Positions 16,927 to 24,639 of a stretch of 64,000 nucleotides of DNA are shown here, piece after piece (positions within the stretch are counted from its first letter, which is position 1; each line of letters begins with the position of its first letter). A program made the position numbers and the translations under genes. Source of the DNA: Geotalea sp. SG265 (lineage in GTDB: Bacteria > Desulfobacterota > Desulfuromonadia > Geobacterales > Geobacteraceae); NCBI RefSeq assembly GCF_022808985.1, contig NZ_JAKZFT010000002.1, forward strand, positions 310,001 through 374,000, read 5' to 3'. Below the pieces are notes generated by a model. That model was not told the origin of the DNA. It did no database searches and saw only the letters and a program-made list of their open reading frames with translations.

Positions 16927-18177
16927 TTATTTGTTCTTCTCCCGCCTGAGGTTTTCCGCATCCTCCTTGATGCGTGTCGCCGCCTCCTTCACCTTGGCCC
17001 ACCCATACCAGTGCATGTAGTCGGGGTTGGCGTGGAAAGCGCCCTGGAACGCCCGCTGCCGGTATTCGAGGAAGATCAGGTACAGTTCCTGTTCGGCTGC
17101 TGTTTTTGCCTCGTAGAACTGTAAAAGATCGGGGGCGTATTTCCAATCGGCAGGCTTTTTCAAAATCCCATCATCGTAGAGAGCTTTGACGGTGCGGATG
17201 GAATCGGCAAAGATCCGGTCGGTTTCACGAATGATGTCGTCTCCCGCCTTCAAGTTCGTCTCCGCATAGCTGCGGGAATGGCAGCTGGAGCAGGTATGGA
17301 TCATCTTGTTCCGTTCCCTGTCGAAGCTCTCCTTGTCCAACCGGGCCACCTTGGCCCCTTTCACCGCATCGAACCGTTCCGTCGGGTTCCCCTTTTCATC
17401 CAGGACGCCGATCGCCTTGAGGATGGTGATGCGATCTTCCAACCATGCCTTGTCATCTTCCGGCATGCGCAGGGCGAGGAATCCCCAGGCGGTCATGACC
17501 CCATGGTTGCCGTCATGCATGTGGCAGGTCTGGCAGGTGGGCGCCCGGCCGCTGGTCGGCTCCAGTTCCCAGATGGTGCCATGCTTGGAGGTCTGCCACA
17601 TTTCCCATTGGGGATGATCAAAGCCCATGTGACAGGTCCGACAGGCCCGCGGATCTCGTGCCTCCTTCACCGAAAAACTGTGCCGCGTATGGCATGAATC
17701 GCAGGCGCCGCTGCCATAGCGGGTCAGCTCGGATGCTGCCTTCTCACCGATCTTATGGCACGCTGAGCACCCTTTCAGCCCCCCGCCGCCAACCCCCGGA
17801 GGTTGGTGGTTCAGCATCGGCATCGCCTTCATCGCAGCCCAGGCCAGGGCGTGTTTCCCTTCCCGGTACTGCTGAACTCTACCGGCATGGCACCTTCCGC
17901 AGGTCTCCGGGGTGGGCAGTTTTGCTTTGGCCACATCCGCTTCTGATGTGTGTTCGGAGCCATGGCAGTCCGAACAATCCAGAGCTTTCCCCATCTTTCC
18001 GGCAAGGAACTGGCTGACGATCCCGGCAGAAACCTTTTCATGGCAGCTGATGCACTGGGATTTGCCCTTCTTCTGTCCCGTCCCCCCTGGCGATGCAGCA
18101 AGCCCGTTGGCAGATAGGGCGATGAAGAGGCCGAACAGACCGACCGCAATCGAAATAAAATGATAGCTTCGTCTCAT
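16927..18177 (-). CDS. Octahaem c-type cytochrome, hydroxylamine oxidoreductase (HAO) family
   Basis: The 416-residue exported protein has a signal peptide (about 1-26, ending SANGLAA) and eight haem motifs in order: CISCH, CSDCH, CGRCH, CSACH, CDSCH, CRTCH, CQTCH, CSSCH. The TCQTCHMHDGNHG block and the C-terminal FHANPDYMHWYGW are typical of HAO-like octahaem proteins of non-nitrifiers, which are thought to act reductively on nitrogen compounds. The Tyr crosslink of true HAO cannot be assigned from sequence alone. ATG 18177 follows GAGGAAG; the ORF extension to 18375 lacks a signal. It lies 35 bp after a ferredoxin gene. Confidence 0.9.
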   Translation of the reverse strand: MRRSYHFISIAVGLFGLFIALSANGLAASPGGTGQKKGKSQCISCHEKVSAGIVSQFLAGKMGKALDCSDCHGSEHTSEADVAKAKLPTPETCGRCHAGRVQQYREGKHALAWAAMKAMPMLNHQPPGVGGGGLKGCSACHKIGEKAASELTRYGSGACDSCHTRHSFSVKEARDPRACRTCHMGFDHPQWEMWQTSKHGTIWELEPTSGRAPTCQTCHMHDGNHGVMTAWGFLALRMPEDDKAWLEDRITILKAIGVLDEKGNPTERFDAVKGAKVARLDKESFDRERNKMIHTCSSCHSRSYAETNLKAGDDIIRETDRIFADSIRTVKALYDDGILKKPADWKYAPDLLQFYEAKTAAEQELYLIFLEYRQRAFQGAFHANPDYMHWYGWAKVKEAATRIKEDAENLRREKNK

Positions 18178-18212
18178 GCTTCCTCCTCTGCCGCTGAATT
18201 GGAGAACGTTCG

Positions 18213-18407
18213 TTACTCCTTCCAGTGGATGCACGAAACTGGACAGGCATCGATGGCCTCCCGCTGAATTTCGTCTTCTGCAGCACCCTCCGGATTGTAG
18301 CACTCCGCCTTGCCGTCCTCGTTGAAGCGGAACACTGCCGAAAGATTGTTCACGCACAGACCGCAGCTGATGCATACGTCCTGATCCACATACGCTATCT
18401 TTGCCAT
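18213..18407 (-). CDS. Small [4Fe-4S] ferredoxin
   Basis: The 64-residue cytoplasmic ferredoxin has CISCGLC plus CPVSC, enough for one [4Fe-4S] cluster, with an acidic, helix-rich insert between. ATG 18407 follows GGGGGAGG. It sits between the ext cytochrome genes (113-bp gap upstream) and the octahaem HAO-family gene. A cytoplasmic ferredoxin next to a periplasmic cytochrome gives no clear functional link. Confidence 0.9.
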   Translation of the reverse strand: MAKIAYVDQDVCISCGLCVNNLSAVFRFNEDGKAECYNPEGAAEDEIQREAIDACPVSCIHWKE

Positions 18408-18519
18408 AGCTCGACCTCCCCCGGAAATTAGGTAAGTTTCCACAGCCTTGCTACAGAAAGATTAGCATGGGTTCAGTAATAAACAACCTGCAGGAGTGCA
18501 AGGGACGGGCTTTGACCGA

Positions 18520-19410
18520 CTATTTTCGCAATGGACCTTTGCCGCGACGGCTTACCACCAGGGCATCCAGCAGTTGCCTGAACTCTGCGGCCGATACGGG
18601 GACGGGCGGCATCAGGGCATTGGGGCGTACCATGCGTGGGTTCTTCAGCCATCTTTTCAGGTTTACTTCGTTCCAGCGCTCTTTCCCCGAAAAAGTGACG
18701 GGATAAAATTCGCTGAAAATCCCCGAGAGGTTCGGACCGATCCGGCCACTCCCCAGGCCACCGTAGGCCTCGCTCAACAGTTTGTGACAGGAACCACATC
18801 GTTTGACAAAGCTATTTTCCAGATTTTTATCTGCAAAATGAACCACCCGCACCGTCTCGCCCCGAGGCTCCGCCTCCTGTCTGCTTCCCTCTGCAACGGC
18901 ATTGACCAGCGCCGTTAGCTGCCCGTCGGTAAAGCGGAAATGCGGCATATAAAGCACCGGTTCCTTTATCGCGGAGGCGATCTCCTTCGGCGAGGCCTCA
19001 AGGAAGAACCGATCCAGATCGGAAGCCAGTCCATTCCCCTTTCCCCCAGTCCGGTGGCAGCGCCTGCAGCCAGCGGCATCGATGAGCTTTTTACCCTCGG
19101 CCACGATGGGACTTCCCGGGATGGTGAAGTGGGCATAGTAACCACCAATCAGTCCGGCGTGGGCGATGTTTTTCCGCTCGCTGCGATCGTTGCCCCGGTG
19201 GCAACCGGTACAATTGCCGCAATCCCCATGATGGACCGGATGGCAGGACAGGCAGACACTTCGTTGCGCCGCCATGGCGGGGACAGGAAGAATCAGGAGA
19301 ATGATTATGAAAAGACGACCAGCGACCAGTTGGCACCTCTGAAGAACATGGCGATAACGGTTAACGCTACGATGGCGACAAAGACCGCGAGGGTCACTGC
19401 CGTCACCCAC
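18520..19410 (-). CDS. Tetrahaem c-type cytochrome of the ext bc-type complex (extS position)
   Basis: The exported part has a hydrophobic signal (LFIIILLILPVPAMAAQ) and four haem motifs: CLSCH, CTGCH, CRRCH and CGSCH. The last two sit in cytochrome c-like domains with LMPPVPVSAAEFRQLLDAL near the end. It is the last gene after Rieske, cytochrome b and subunit IV genes, so it may be their electron acceptor. The true start is uncertain: the only standard in-frame codon is GTG 19410, 106 bp inside the upstream gene and giving an odd Arg-rich leader. CTG at 19329 after AGAGG would start right before the signal. By gene order this is the place of extS in G. sulfurreducens (from memory). Confidence 0.8.
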   Translation of the reverse strand: MGDGSDPRGLCRHRSVNRYRHVLQRCQLVAGRLFIIILLILPVPAMAAQRSVCLSCHPVHHGDCGNCTGCHRGNDRSERKNIAHAGLIGGYYAHFTIPGSPIVAEGKKLIDAAGCRRCHRTGGKGNGLASDLDRFFLEASPKEIASAIKEPVLYMPHFRFTDGQLTALVNAVAEGSRQEAEPRGETVRVVHFADKNLENSFVKRCGSCHKLLSEAYGGLGSGRIGPNLSGIFSEFYPVTFSGKERWNEVNLKRWLKNPRMVRPNALMPPVPVSAAEFRQLLDALVVSRRGKGPLRK

Positions 19411-19718
19411 CGCTGCCCTCCGGGGAACCAGCGGGCGGTCTCGCTCCCTTCACGGCTCGGCAACCAGGGAAGGAAGAGAAAAAAGAGCCCGGTGGCGGCC
19501 ACGGCATAAATCAGGTATTTGGAGTAGCTGACCAGTTCCTGGATCCAGAGGAGAAACCAGGCCGATTTGACAGGATTGGGCACCTTCGACAGGGAAGCCG
19601 GCTCCTGGAGGGGGGCAGGGATAAGGACCGCCAGGAGCGCGATCGCCAGAACGGCAGCGACCGTCGCCATCTTGATCAGGCGAAAGAAGTGGGGCGAACT
19701 CTTTATGTACTGTTTCAT
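19305..19718 (-). CDS. extQ: Cytochrome b C-terminal (subunit IV-like) membrane protein, ExtQ-like
   Basis: The 137-residue protein has three hydrophobic segments (about 17-34, 58-84 and 107-128) and NPVKSAWFLLWIQELVSYS, the PEWY-region equivalent seen in subunit IV of b6f complexes. It completes the split cytochrome b encoded just upstream. ATG 19718 follows GGGAG; the longer ORF to 19901 is the antisense of no known domain and is rejected. The name follows the extHIJKLMNOPQS order recalled for G. sulfurreducens. Confidence 0.75.
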   Translation of the reverse strand: MKQYIKSSPHFFRLIKMATVAAVLAIALLAVLIPAPLQEPASLSKVPNPVKSAWFLLWIQELVSYSKYLIYAVAATGLFFLFLPWLPSREGSETARWFPGGQRWVTAVTLAVFVAIVALTVIAMFFRGANWSLVVFS

Positions 19719-19737
19719 AACGCTCCCGAGATAAGGT

Positions 19738-20358
19738 TCACAGATACGGCAGAATTCCCTTGTTTTTCCTGATCCGGTAGAAATGGAGAAACGAGAGGAG
19801 CAGAACGGCCAGGGGCACCAGCACGATATGCAGTACATAGAAGCGAAGGAGCGACAGGGGCTGGCCGACCCCGTCGGGGACGAGCACGTCCCTGATGGCA
19901 CCGCCGAAGGGTGCAGTGTTGAGCAGTTCCATACCGGTCTGGGACGCCCAGAGGGCGAGTTGGTCCATGGGGAGCAGATAGCCGGTGTAGGCGGCGAACA
20001 CGGCCAGACAGAGCAGGAACAAGCCCACCACCCAGTTCAGGTGCCGGGGCCTCTGGTAGGCACCGGTGAGAATGACCCGCAGGGCATGGAGAAATATGAA
20101 CACGAGAAAGAAATGGGAGGCAAGGCGATGCAGGCTGCGCAGATAGCGCCCGCCGTAGACCGACGACTCCAGCAGGAGAATGGAGTCGAAGGCCTTGTCC
20201 GGGGATGGCTGGTAATAGAAGAGCAGCAGCATTCCCGAGGCAATGAGCAGGGAGAAGGCGGTAAAGGCCATCCCCCCCAAGCAGAAGGTATAGGTGAAAC
20301 GGAGGTTGTCCTTCAGCACGACCCGCGGAAAGAGATGTTTGAGAAATTCCTTGATCAC
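19738..20358 (-). CDS. extP: Cytochrome b6-type subunit, ExtP-like
   Basis: The 206-residue protein has four membrane helices and the two pairs of b-haem ligands. The first pair is His-x13-His in RSLHRLASHFFLVFIFLHALR; the second is His-x14-His in FYVLHIVLVPLAVLLLSFLHF, the spacing seen in cytochrome b6 rather than bc1. GYLLPMDQ is the usual GYLLPWDQ-like block. It should oxidise menaquinol with the Rieske partner. GTG 20358 starts two bases after the Rieske stop codon. Confidence 0.9.
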   Translation of the reverse strand: MIKEFLKHLFPRVVLKDNLRFTYTFCLGGMAFTAFSLLIASGMLLLFYYQPSPDKAFDSILLLESSVYGGRYLRSLHRLASHFFLVFIFLHALRVILTGAYQRPRHLNWVVGLFLLCLAVFAAYTGYLLPMDQLALWASQTGMELLNTAPFGGAIRDVLVPDGVGQPLSLLRFYVLHIVLVPLAVLLLSFLHFYRIRKNKGILPYL

Positions 20359-20359
20359 T

Positions 20360-20758
20360 CTACCCCCCTGCCAGCACGACAATGTGGTCGCCCCGGTCCT
20401 CGATGGGCAGGCGGACAAGTGGGCGGTCGGCCGGCCCCTTGAGGACCCTCCCCTGCCTGTCGAAGGCACTGCCGTGGCAGGGGCAGGTCAATCCCTGGGG
20501 GGTCACCGTCACCGTACACCCCAGGTGGGTGCAGACCAGGCTTAAGGCGGTGACGGGACCCTCCCCCCCGATGACCGCCACCCGCGACTGGCGATAGACC
20601 AAGGCACCCAGGGGAGGAATATCGGCCTTGGCCACGGAAAGGAGCACCTTCTTCCGCGCCTTTCCCGTCACCAGAAACTTCCTCAGCAGAAAAAGGCCCG
20701 AGAGAAGGCTGATCAGGGTGATGATGAATTGTCGACGCGATCTGTCAAGCTTTTCCAT
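20360..20758 (-). CDS. extO: Rieske iron-sulfur protein, ExtO-like
   Basis: The 132-residue protein has an N-terminal Tat-like anchor (RSRRQFIITLISLLSGLF) and a Rieske domain. The [2Fe-2S] ligands are CTHLGC (box 1) and CPCHGSAFD (box 2), with PLVRLP near the end. It takes one electron from menaquinol and passes it to a c-type cytochrome. ATG 20758 lies 46 bp inside the end of the decahaem cytochrome gene. Confidence 0.93.
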   Translation of the reverse strand: MEKLDRSRRQFIITLISLLSGLFLLRKFLVTGKARKKVLLSVAKADIPPLGALVYRQSRVAVIGGEGPVTALSLVCTHLGCTVTVTPQGLTCPCHGSAFDRQGRVLKGPADRPLVRLPIEDRGDHIVVLAGG

Positions 20759-21951
20759 TTTTCCACATAGGCCCTTTGATATGCAGCACTGCGGCCGGTG
20801 ACCGCCCGGTATCGGGCAGGACTGAGAAAGGCGCCGTTTGTGACCTCCTGCCCGCTCCGGTCCCAAAAGGAAGGAAGCCTCATGCCGTCCTCCTGCAACC
20901 GGTAGATGCGGTCCTCCTTCCCTTCCATGAGGAAGCGCCGCGGCGCGTCATGACAACCGTCGCACATGACCGTACCCCGCCGCACCGTGTGGGGGAAAAA
21001 GGCCTTCCACGAAGCGGTCAGCAGCCGGTTCTCCTCCCCCTGCACCCGATCGTTGCGGATATCGCTGAAGTAGGCGACGAACTGGGGACGGATCGGACTG
21101 ACCATGCCCCGGGCATTGACCCCGAGCGGCGGGGCGTCCTGCTTCTTCAGATAGGCGCTCTTAACATACTGGCCGTTGACGGTCTTCAGCCGGTAGTTTT
21201 CAATGGAAGGACTGTCCGTAAAGCGCAGATAGAAGGTGCCGTACTCCTGGGCGCCCCACGCCGAGTGGCAGGCGTAGCATTCCATCCGCTCCAGGTGCCC
21301 CTTTATCCGGTGTTCCAGCACCTTATTGCTGGGCAGATGGCAGTCTCGGCACGCTTTCGCCGCCCTGGCCCCGACGATCAGGCTTTTCATGGTATGGCAG
21401 GTGCCGCAGGCAATGCCTGCCTCAGCGTGGACATCGGGGAGCATCTTGAGGAAAGTCTCACCATAGGCGCTCTCACCCCGCTGATAGCGGAGACTGTCCT
21501 CCCGGGGCGCCATGCCGTAGTATTCGCCGCCAACGAAGTAGCCCCGGTGGCAGGCAAAGCAGCTGCGATCCCTTGCCCCGGCCAGGGCGTGACCGCTGCC
21601 GCCATGACAATCGGTGCACCCACTCAGGTGGCAGGACTGGCAGTTTCGCTCGAAAAAGTGCGGGTCAGCTTTTGCGAAAGATTTTTCCACAAACTGTTTT
21701 TCCCTTACTCGCGTTGCCATGGCATGGTCGAAAAACCGGCCGTAGCCGTTGTGGCAACCGGTGCACCCTTTTGCCTTATGCACGGTTGAGGCTGGATCGG
21801 CAATGGTAGCCGAATCATCACCATGGCAATCCTTGCAGGCAAGGGTGGCATGGATGCCGCTGACGGCAACCCGGTGGCAGACCCGGCAATTTTCTTCTGC
21901 CGCGACGGTACTAGCGGCTGCGATCAGAAAGCAGGCGGCGATGTAAAGCAT
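20713..21951 (-). CDS. Decahaem c-type cytochrome of the ext cluster (extN position)
   Basis: The 412-residue exported protein has a signal peptide ending STVAAE and ten haem motifs: CRVCH, CKDCH, CTGCH, CQSCH, CTDCH, CFACH, CGTCH, CRDCH, CYACH and CDGCH. A haem-free C-terminal third contains repeated basic segments. It is likely periplasmic and passes electrons between the Rieske/cytochrome b module and outer-membrane partners. ATG 21951 overlaps the previous gene by 41 bp; the ribosome-binding site is weak. Its position matches extN. Confidence 0.9.
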   Translation of the reverse strand: MLYIAACFLIAAASTVAAEENCRVCHRVAVSGIHATLACKDCHGDDSATIADPASTVHKAKGCTGCHNGYGRFFDHAMATRVREKQFVEKSFAKADPHFFERNCQSCHLSGCTDCHGGSGHALAGARDRSCFACHRGYFVGGEYYGMAPREDSLRYQRGESAYGETFLKMLPDVHAEAGIACGTCHTMKSLIVGARAAKACRDCHLPSNKVLEHRIKGHLERMECYACHSAWGAQEYGTFYLRFTDSPSIENYRLKTVNGQYVKSAYLKKQDAPPLGVNARGMVSPIRPQFVAYFSDIRNDRVQGEENRLLTASWKAFFPHTVRRGTVMCDGCHDAPRRFLMEGKEDRIYRLQEDGMRLPSFWDRSGQEVTNGAFLSPARYRAVTGRSAAYQRAYVEKWKSLTDRVDNSSSP

Positions 21952-23764
21952 CGTCCAGCGCACGATAATCCAGCTCCTTCCTGTAAATGGGGTCCTTGGC
22001 GCCCAGATGGCAGACAAGGCAGAGATTGACCGCAAGAGTCCTTTTCACTTCCTTGCCGTCCAGCGGCCGTGATTTCTCCCTGGTGATCGCCGAGTAGGCC
22101 TTCACCCTTCCCTGTTGCAGCGTCAGGAAGCCGTCCAACGGCTTGTCGGCTGAGCGCTCGCAGATCATGGTGCCTTCGATACTGTTCCCCGCAATCACAT
22201 GCTGCCCGAAACCGAGAAAGGCCGGATTGCCGTGGCACTCCTTGCAGCCGACCGCTTTTTTGCCGGTATTGTGGGAATAAAAGGGGGCAAAACGGAGCTG
22301 ATTCTTTCCCTTGTAGCGGGCCACGTATTCATTCTTCGACCTAAGTCCCGTTTCCTCCACGACTGTGATGAAGGTCTGGCAGCCCGGAGTCACGGGGGAG
22401 ATTCGTCCCCGCTGATTGATGGCAAGGGGAAAGGGATAGAGCATGCGGTAATCTTCCTTTTCGCTGAACCGGCCCGGCGTCTCTTCCTGGCGGATGAAAT
22501 CGGTGCCCATCCGCCCCTTGTCGTAGGTGGTGTGGCAGCCGTAGCACTGGACCACGGTCCGGGAATGGCAGGCGTAGCACTCCATCCGCCCGTGACCGAC
22601 CACGGCATGCTCGGGAGTGCCGGTGATCACCTTGCTCCTGAACAGCTTGCCGCTCCTCTTCCCCAGCACGTAGATCGTGCCGTCCTGGTAGAAGACATTG
22701 GAATAGGGGCGCCCCTTGGCGGTCAGCACCATGCGCATGCCGTGGCGCATCTGCATGCGGTAGTTCTGCGACTCGCGCAGGGGCTGGTCGTTTTCCCGTC
22801 CGAGCGCCAGCAGGCGTGGGCTGCGTCTACCTCCGTGGCAGTCCTCACAGCTTATCTCCGTCTGCAGGTACATGTTTTCGTAGGCATAGCCGTCTCCCAT
22901 GACGTCACGAGAGGTGTGACAGTCGATGCAATCCATACCCGCGGCAGCATGGACATCGGGGGCGATGTGAACCAGGTTGCGGCCGCCGCTGGCCATTACC
23001 GGCCCAGGCAGCCCCCTCCTGGTCGGCACAAGGCCGTTATTGCCGTCATACAGTCCCTCGTAGGAAAGTGCAATGCGGCCGCTGCGGTTGTGGCAGCGGT
23101 AACAGACTTGGTTGCCCGGCAGCTTTTCCATGGCATGGCTGGCCGAATAGGAGCCCTTTCCTCTCACTGTCCGGTCCTTCCCTTCATAAGTGGCCTCGTC
23201 GTTGTATGGAAAGTGACAGGCAGTGCAGCCCGACCCGTGACCGGCGCTGTAAACACCACTGGTTTCAATCCCCACGTGGCATTGGGAGCAGAATTTCCGG
23301 TACAGCTCGCCCGACAGGTTATCCAGTCCGCTGACTCCTTGCAGGAGGTGCTCCCGACCGGCAGCATCAAAAACCTTGTCGCCGCGACCTCCATAAAGTC
23401 GCCCGTTCTCCCCTTCCCAGGTCAGCTGGATGTTCTTGATCATGCCGGTATTGGTATACATGAGGTTCGACCGCACCCGATCGAGTTGATAGGCATGGCA
23501 GGCGCCGCAGGTCCGTTCCCAGTGTTCCGGGTCGGCGGGATTCTTCGGGCCGAACATGGTGTTGTGGCTGACATCCTTGTTCCGAGCCTTTTCGTTGCCG
23601 CCATGGCAGGCGACACAGGATGCATGGCTGGCAGAGGCATGCTCGATGCCGCGATGGCACGATACACAGGTCGATTCACCCCGGCCGCATCCGGCAAGAA
23701 AGAAAAACAACAACATACTGGGAATAAGGATCAGCTTGGGGACGATGTAAGGTTCCATTGCCAT
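21911..23764 (-). CDS. Dodecahaem c-type cytochrome lipoprotein of the ext cluster (extM position)
   Basis: The 617-residue protein has a lipoprotein signal (hydrophobic stretch then LAGC) and 12 haem motifs: CVSCH, CVACH, CGACH, CSQCH, CTACH, CYRCH, CIDCH, CEDCH, CYACH, CYGCH, CKECH and CLVCH. It may be membrane-anchored in the periplasm or on the outer membrane. I used ATG 23764; ATG 23758 is two codons later. The remainder of the ORF up to 24085 lacks a signal and overlaps a terminator and another gene, so it is excluded. It is the first gene of a cytochrome/Rieske/b6 run. Confidence 0.9.
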   Translation of the reverse strand: MAMEPYIVPKLILIPSMLLFFFLAGCGRGESTCVSCHRGIEHASASHASCVACHGGNEKARNKDVSHNTMFGPKNPADPEHWERTCGACHAYQLDRVRSNLMYTNTGMIKNIQLTWEGENGRLYGGRGDKVFDAAGREHLLQGVSGLDNLSGELYRKFCSQCHVGIETSGVYSAGHGSGCTACHFPYNDEATYEGKDRTVRGKGSYSASHAMEKLPGNQVCYRCHNRSGRIALSYEGLYDGNNGLVPTRRGLPGPVMASGGRNLVHIAPDVHAAAGMDCIDCHTSRDVMGDGYAYENMYLQTEISCEDCHGGRRSPRLLALGRENDQPLRESQNYRMQMRHGMRMVLTAKGRPYSNVFYQDGTIYVLGKRSGKLFRSKVITGTPEHAVVGHGRMECYACHSRTVVQCYGCHTTYDKGRMGTDFIRQEETPGRFSEKEDYRMLYPFPLAINQRGRISPVTPGCQTFITVVEETGLRSKNEYVARYKGKNQLRFAPFYSHNTGKKAVGCKECHGNPAFLGFGQHVIAGNSIEGTMICERSADKPLDGFLTLQQGRVKAYSAITREKSRPLDGKEVKRTLAVNLCLVCHLGAKDPIYRKELDYRALDDALHRRLLSDRSR

Positions 23765-23770
23765 GGTCTG

Positions 23771-23798
23771 TAGTGACGCTATTGGTGATGGGTCACTA
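23771..23798. promoter_or_regulatory. Inverted repeat in the leader of the dodecahaem cytochrome operon
   Basis: TAGTGAC (23771-23777) and GTCACTA (23792-23798) form perfect 7-bp arms around 14 bases, 6 bp upstream of the ATG at 23764. TATAGT overlaps the distal arm on the minus strand and could be a -10 box. This may be an operator or a start-proximal mRNA hairpin. Confidence 0.45.
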
Positions 23799-23883
23799 TA
23801 ATGCAGCAAACGGGAAATATCCAGCCGGTTGCAATGGATAGCGGGAAAAATGAAAGAAAGCTTCACACGCCCCCGGGAAGGCA

Positions 23884-23928
23884 GAAAAACAAAAATGCCT
23901 CCCCTGGCCTTTTGGGACGGGGAGGCAT
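23884..23928 (-). terminator. Rho-independent terminator after the 104-residue exported protein
   Basis: On the minus strand, ATGCCTCCCC (23928-23919) pairs with GGGGAGGCAT (23904-23895), followed by a T-rich run. It separates the small-protein gene from the cytochrome operon. Confidence 0.88.
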
Positions 23929-23933
23929 TCGGG

Positions 23934-24248
23934 TCAGCATCCCTGGAGTTCTTCGCCGGCGAGCTCGCCGACCCGCAGGGTGGAATCGACCTTGATTTTG
24001 GCAGCCTTAGCTTTGCCGAACTTGAGGACAATCTCACCACCTTTGACGCTGAGCACCTTGGGAGCCCCCCCCATGGCCTGCACATTGGCCCCCTTCTTCA
24101 CCCAGGCGGGTACATTGTCGGCCTTGACGGTGATTTTTTCACCGTCCACCTTTGTGACCTTGCCCGAGAAGGAGCCACCGGCAAAGGCGACCGCCGCCAG
24201 GGAAAGGGCGGCAAGGGCCGCCGCGACTGCCATCATGATCTTTTTCAT
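23934..24248 (-). CDS. Small exported protein ending in LQGC, paralogue of the 27973-28287 gene
   Basis: The 104-residue exported protein has a signal peptide ending AVAFAGG. The mature part is a beta-rich domain with PAWVKKGANVQAMGGAPKVL and LKFGKAKAAKIK, ending GEELQGC. It shares this whole domain, length and terminal Cys with a second gene in the ext cluster. The function is not known to me; position suggests a periplasmic accessory protein, possibly of the ExtJ group. A sigma-54-type promoter lies at 24313-24328. AGGAGG precedes ATG 24248. Confidence 0.8.
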   Translation of the reverse strand: MKKIMMAVAAALAALSLAAVAFAGGSFSGKVTKVDGEKITVKADNVPAWVKKGANVQAMGGAPKVLSVKGGEIVLKFGKAKAAKIKVDSTLRVGELAGEELQGC

Positions 24249-24312
24249 CTGCTGTTTCCTCCTGTGTTTTGTAGTTGCCCAAATGGAGCTGGAGCCGGCA
24301 ATGCATCCATTG

Positions 24313-24328
24313 TGCAAGCGCGGTGCCA
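24313..24328 (-). promoter_or_regulatory. Sigma-54 (-24/-12) promoter for the 104-residue exported protein
   Basis: On the minus strand TGGCAC (24328-24323), five bases, then TTGCA (24317-24313) match the RpoN consensus fully. The predicted leader to ATG 24248 is about 55 nt. An activator and its binding sites were not identified. Confidence 0.75.
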
Positions 24329-24489
24329 CACATTATGCAGACACTAATCCGGGCAGAACTATTTGTTTTTATAGGCCCTTACTGCCGGCGCCCCAAGGAG
24401 GCCCAATATTCTGTGAAGCTGATGCCCCGTCAGAGGCGACCGTAAAAGTCAAATCATTGACAAAAACTAACCACAGCATATTTCTAGCC

Positions 24490-24511
24490 ATGCCCCCATG
24501 GGGCATTTTTT
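24490..24511 (+). terminator. Hairpin with T-run ahead of the MCP gene, role unclear
   Basis: ATGCCCC (24490-24496) and GGGGCAT (24500-24506) flank three bases and are followed by TTTTT. It reads as a terminator for plus-strand transcription, yet no plus-strand gene lies upstream; a short transcript from the TTGACA at 24457 could end here. Confidence 0.45.
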
Positions 24512-24524
24512 CACCACAAGCTCC

Positions 24525-24550
24525 TAAACTCACTGGCCCACCGACCGATA
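24525..24550 (+). promoter_or_regulatory. Sigma-28 (FliA)-type promoter for the MCP gene
   Basis: TAAA (24525-24528), 16 bases, then CCGATA (24545-24550) match the flagellar/chemotaxis sigma-28 pattern and spacing. The leader to ATG 24640 would be about 80 nt. Confidence 0.65.
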
Positions 24551-24639
24551 CATAAAGTAAAGGGGGACAGCACACGAGGGAGTTCGTCTTCGGACGCCGA
24601 ACCACAGTCTCTACTAACACTTCACCCAAGGAGTTTTGC

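Larger units (their letters stand above)
24249..24639. other. 391-bp intergenic region between divergent small-protein and MCP genes
   Basis: It holds a sigma-54-type promoter on the minus strand (24313-24328), a possible sigma-70 -35 box (TTGACA, 24457-24462), a hairpin with a T-run (24490-24511) and a sigma-28-type promoter (24525-24550). No gene is seen in it. Confidence 0.7.

Noticed and set aside
22199-23773. 524-codon plus-strand ORF
   Set aside because: It is antisense to the dodecahaem cytochrome gene; its sequence is not protein-like.
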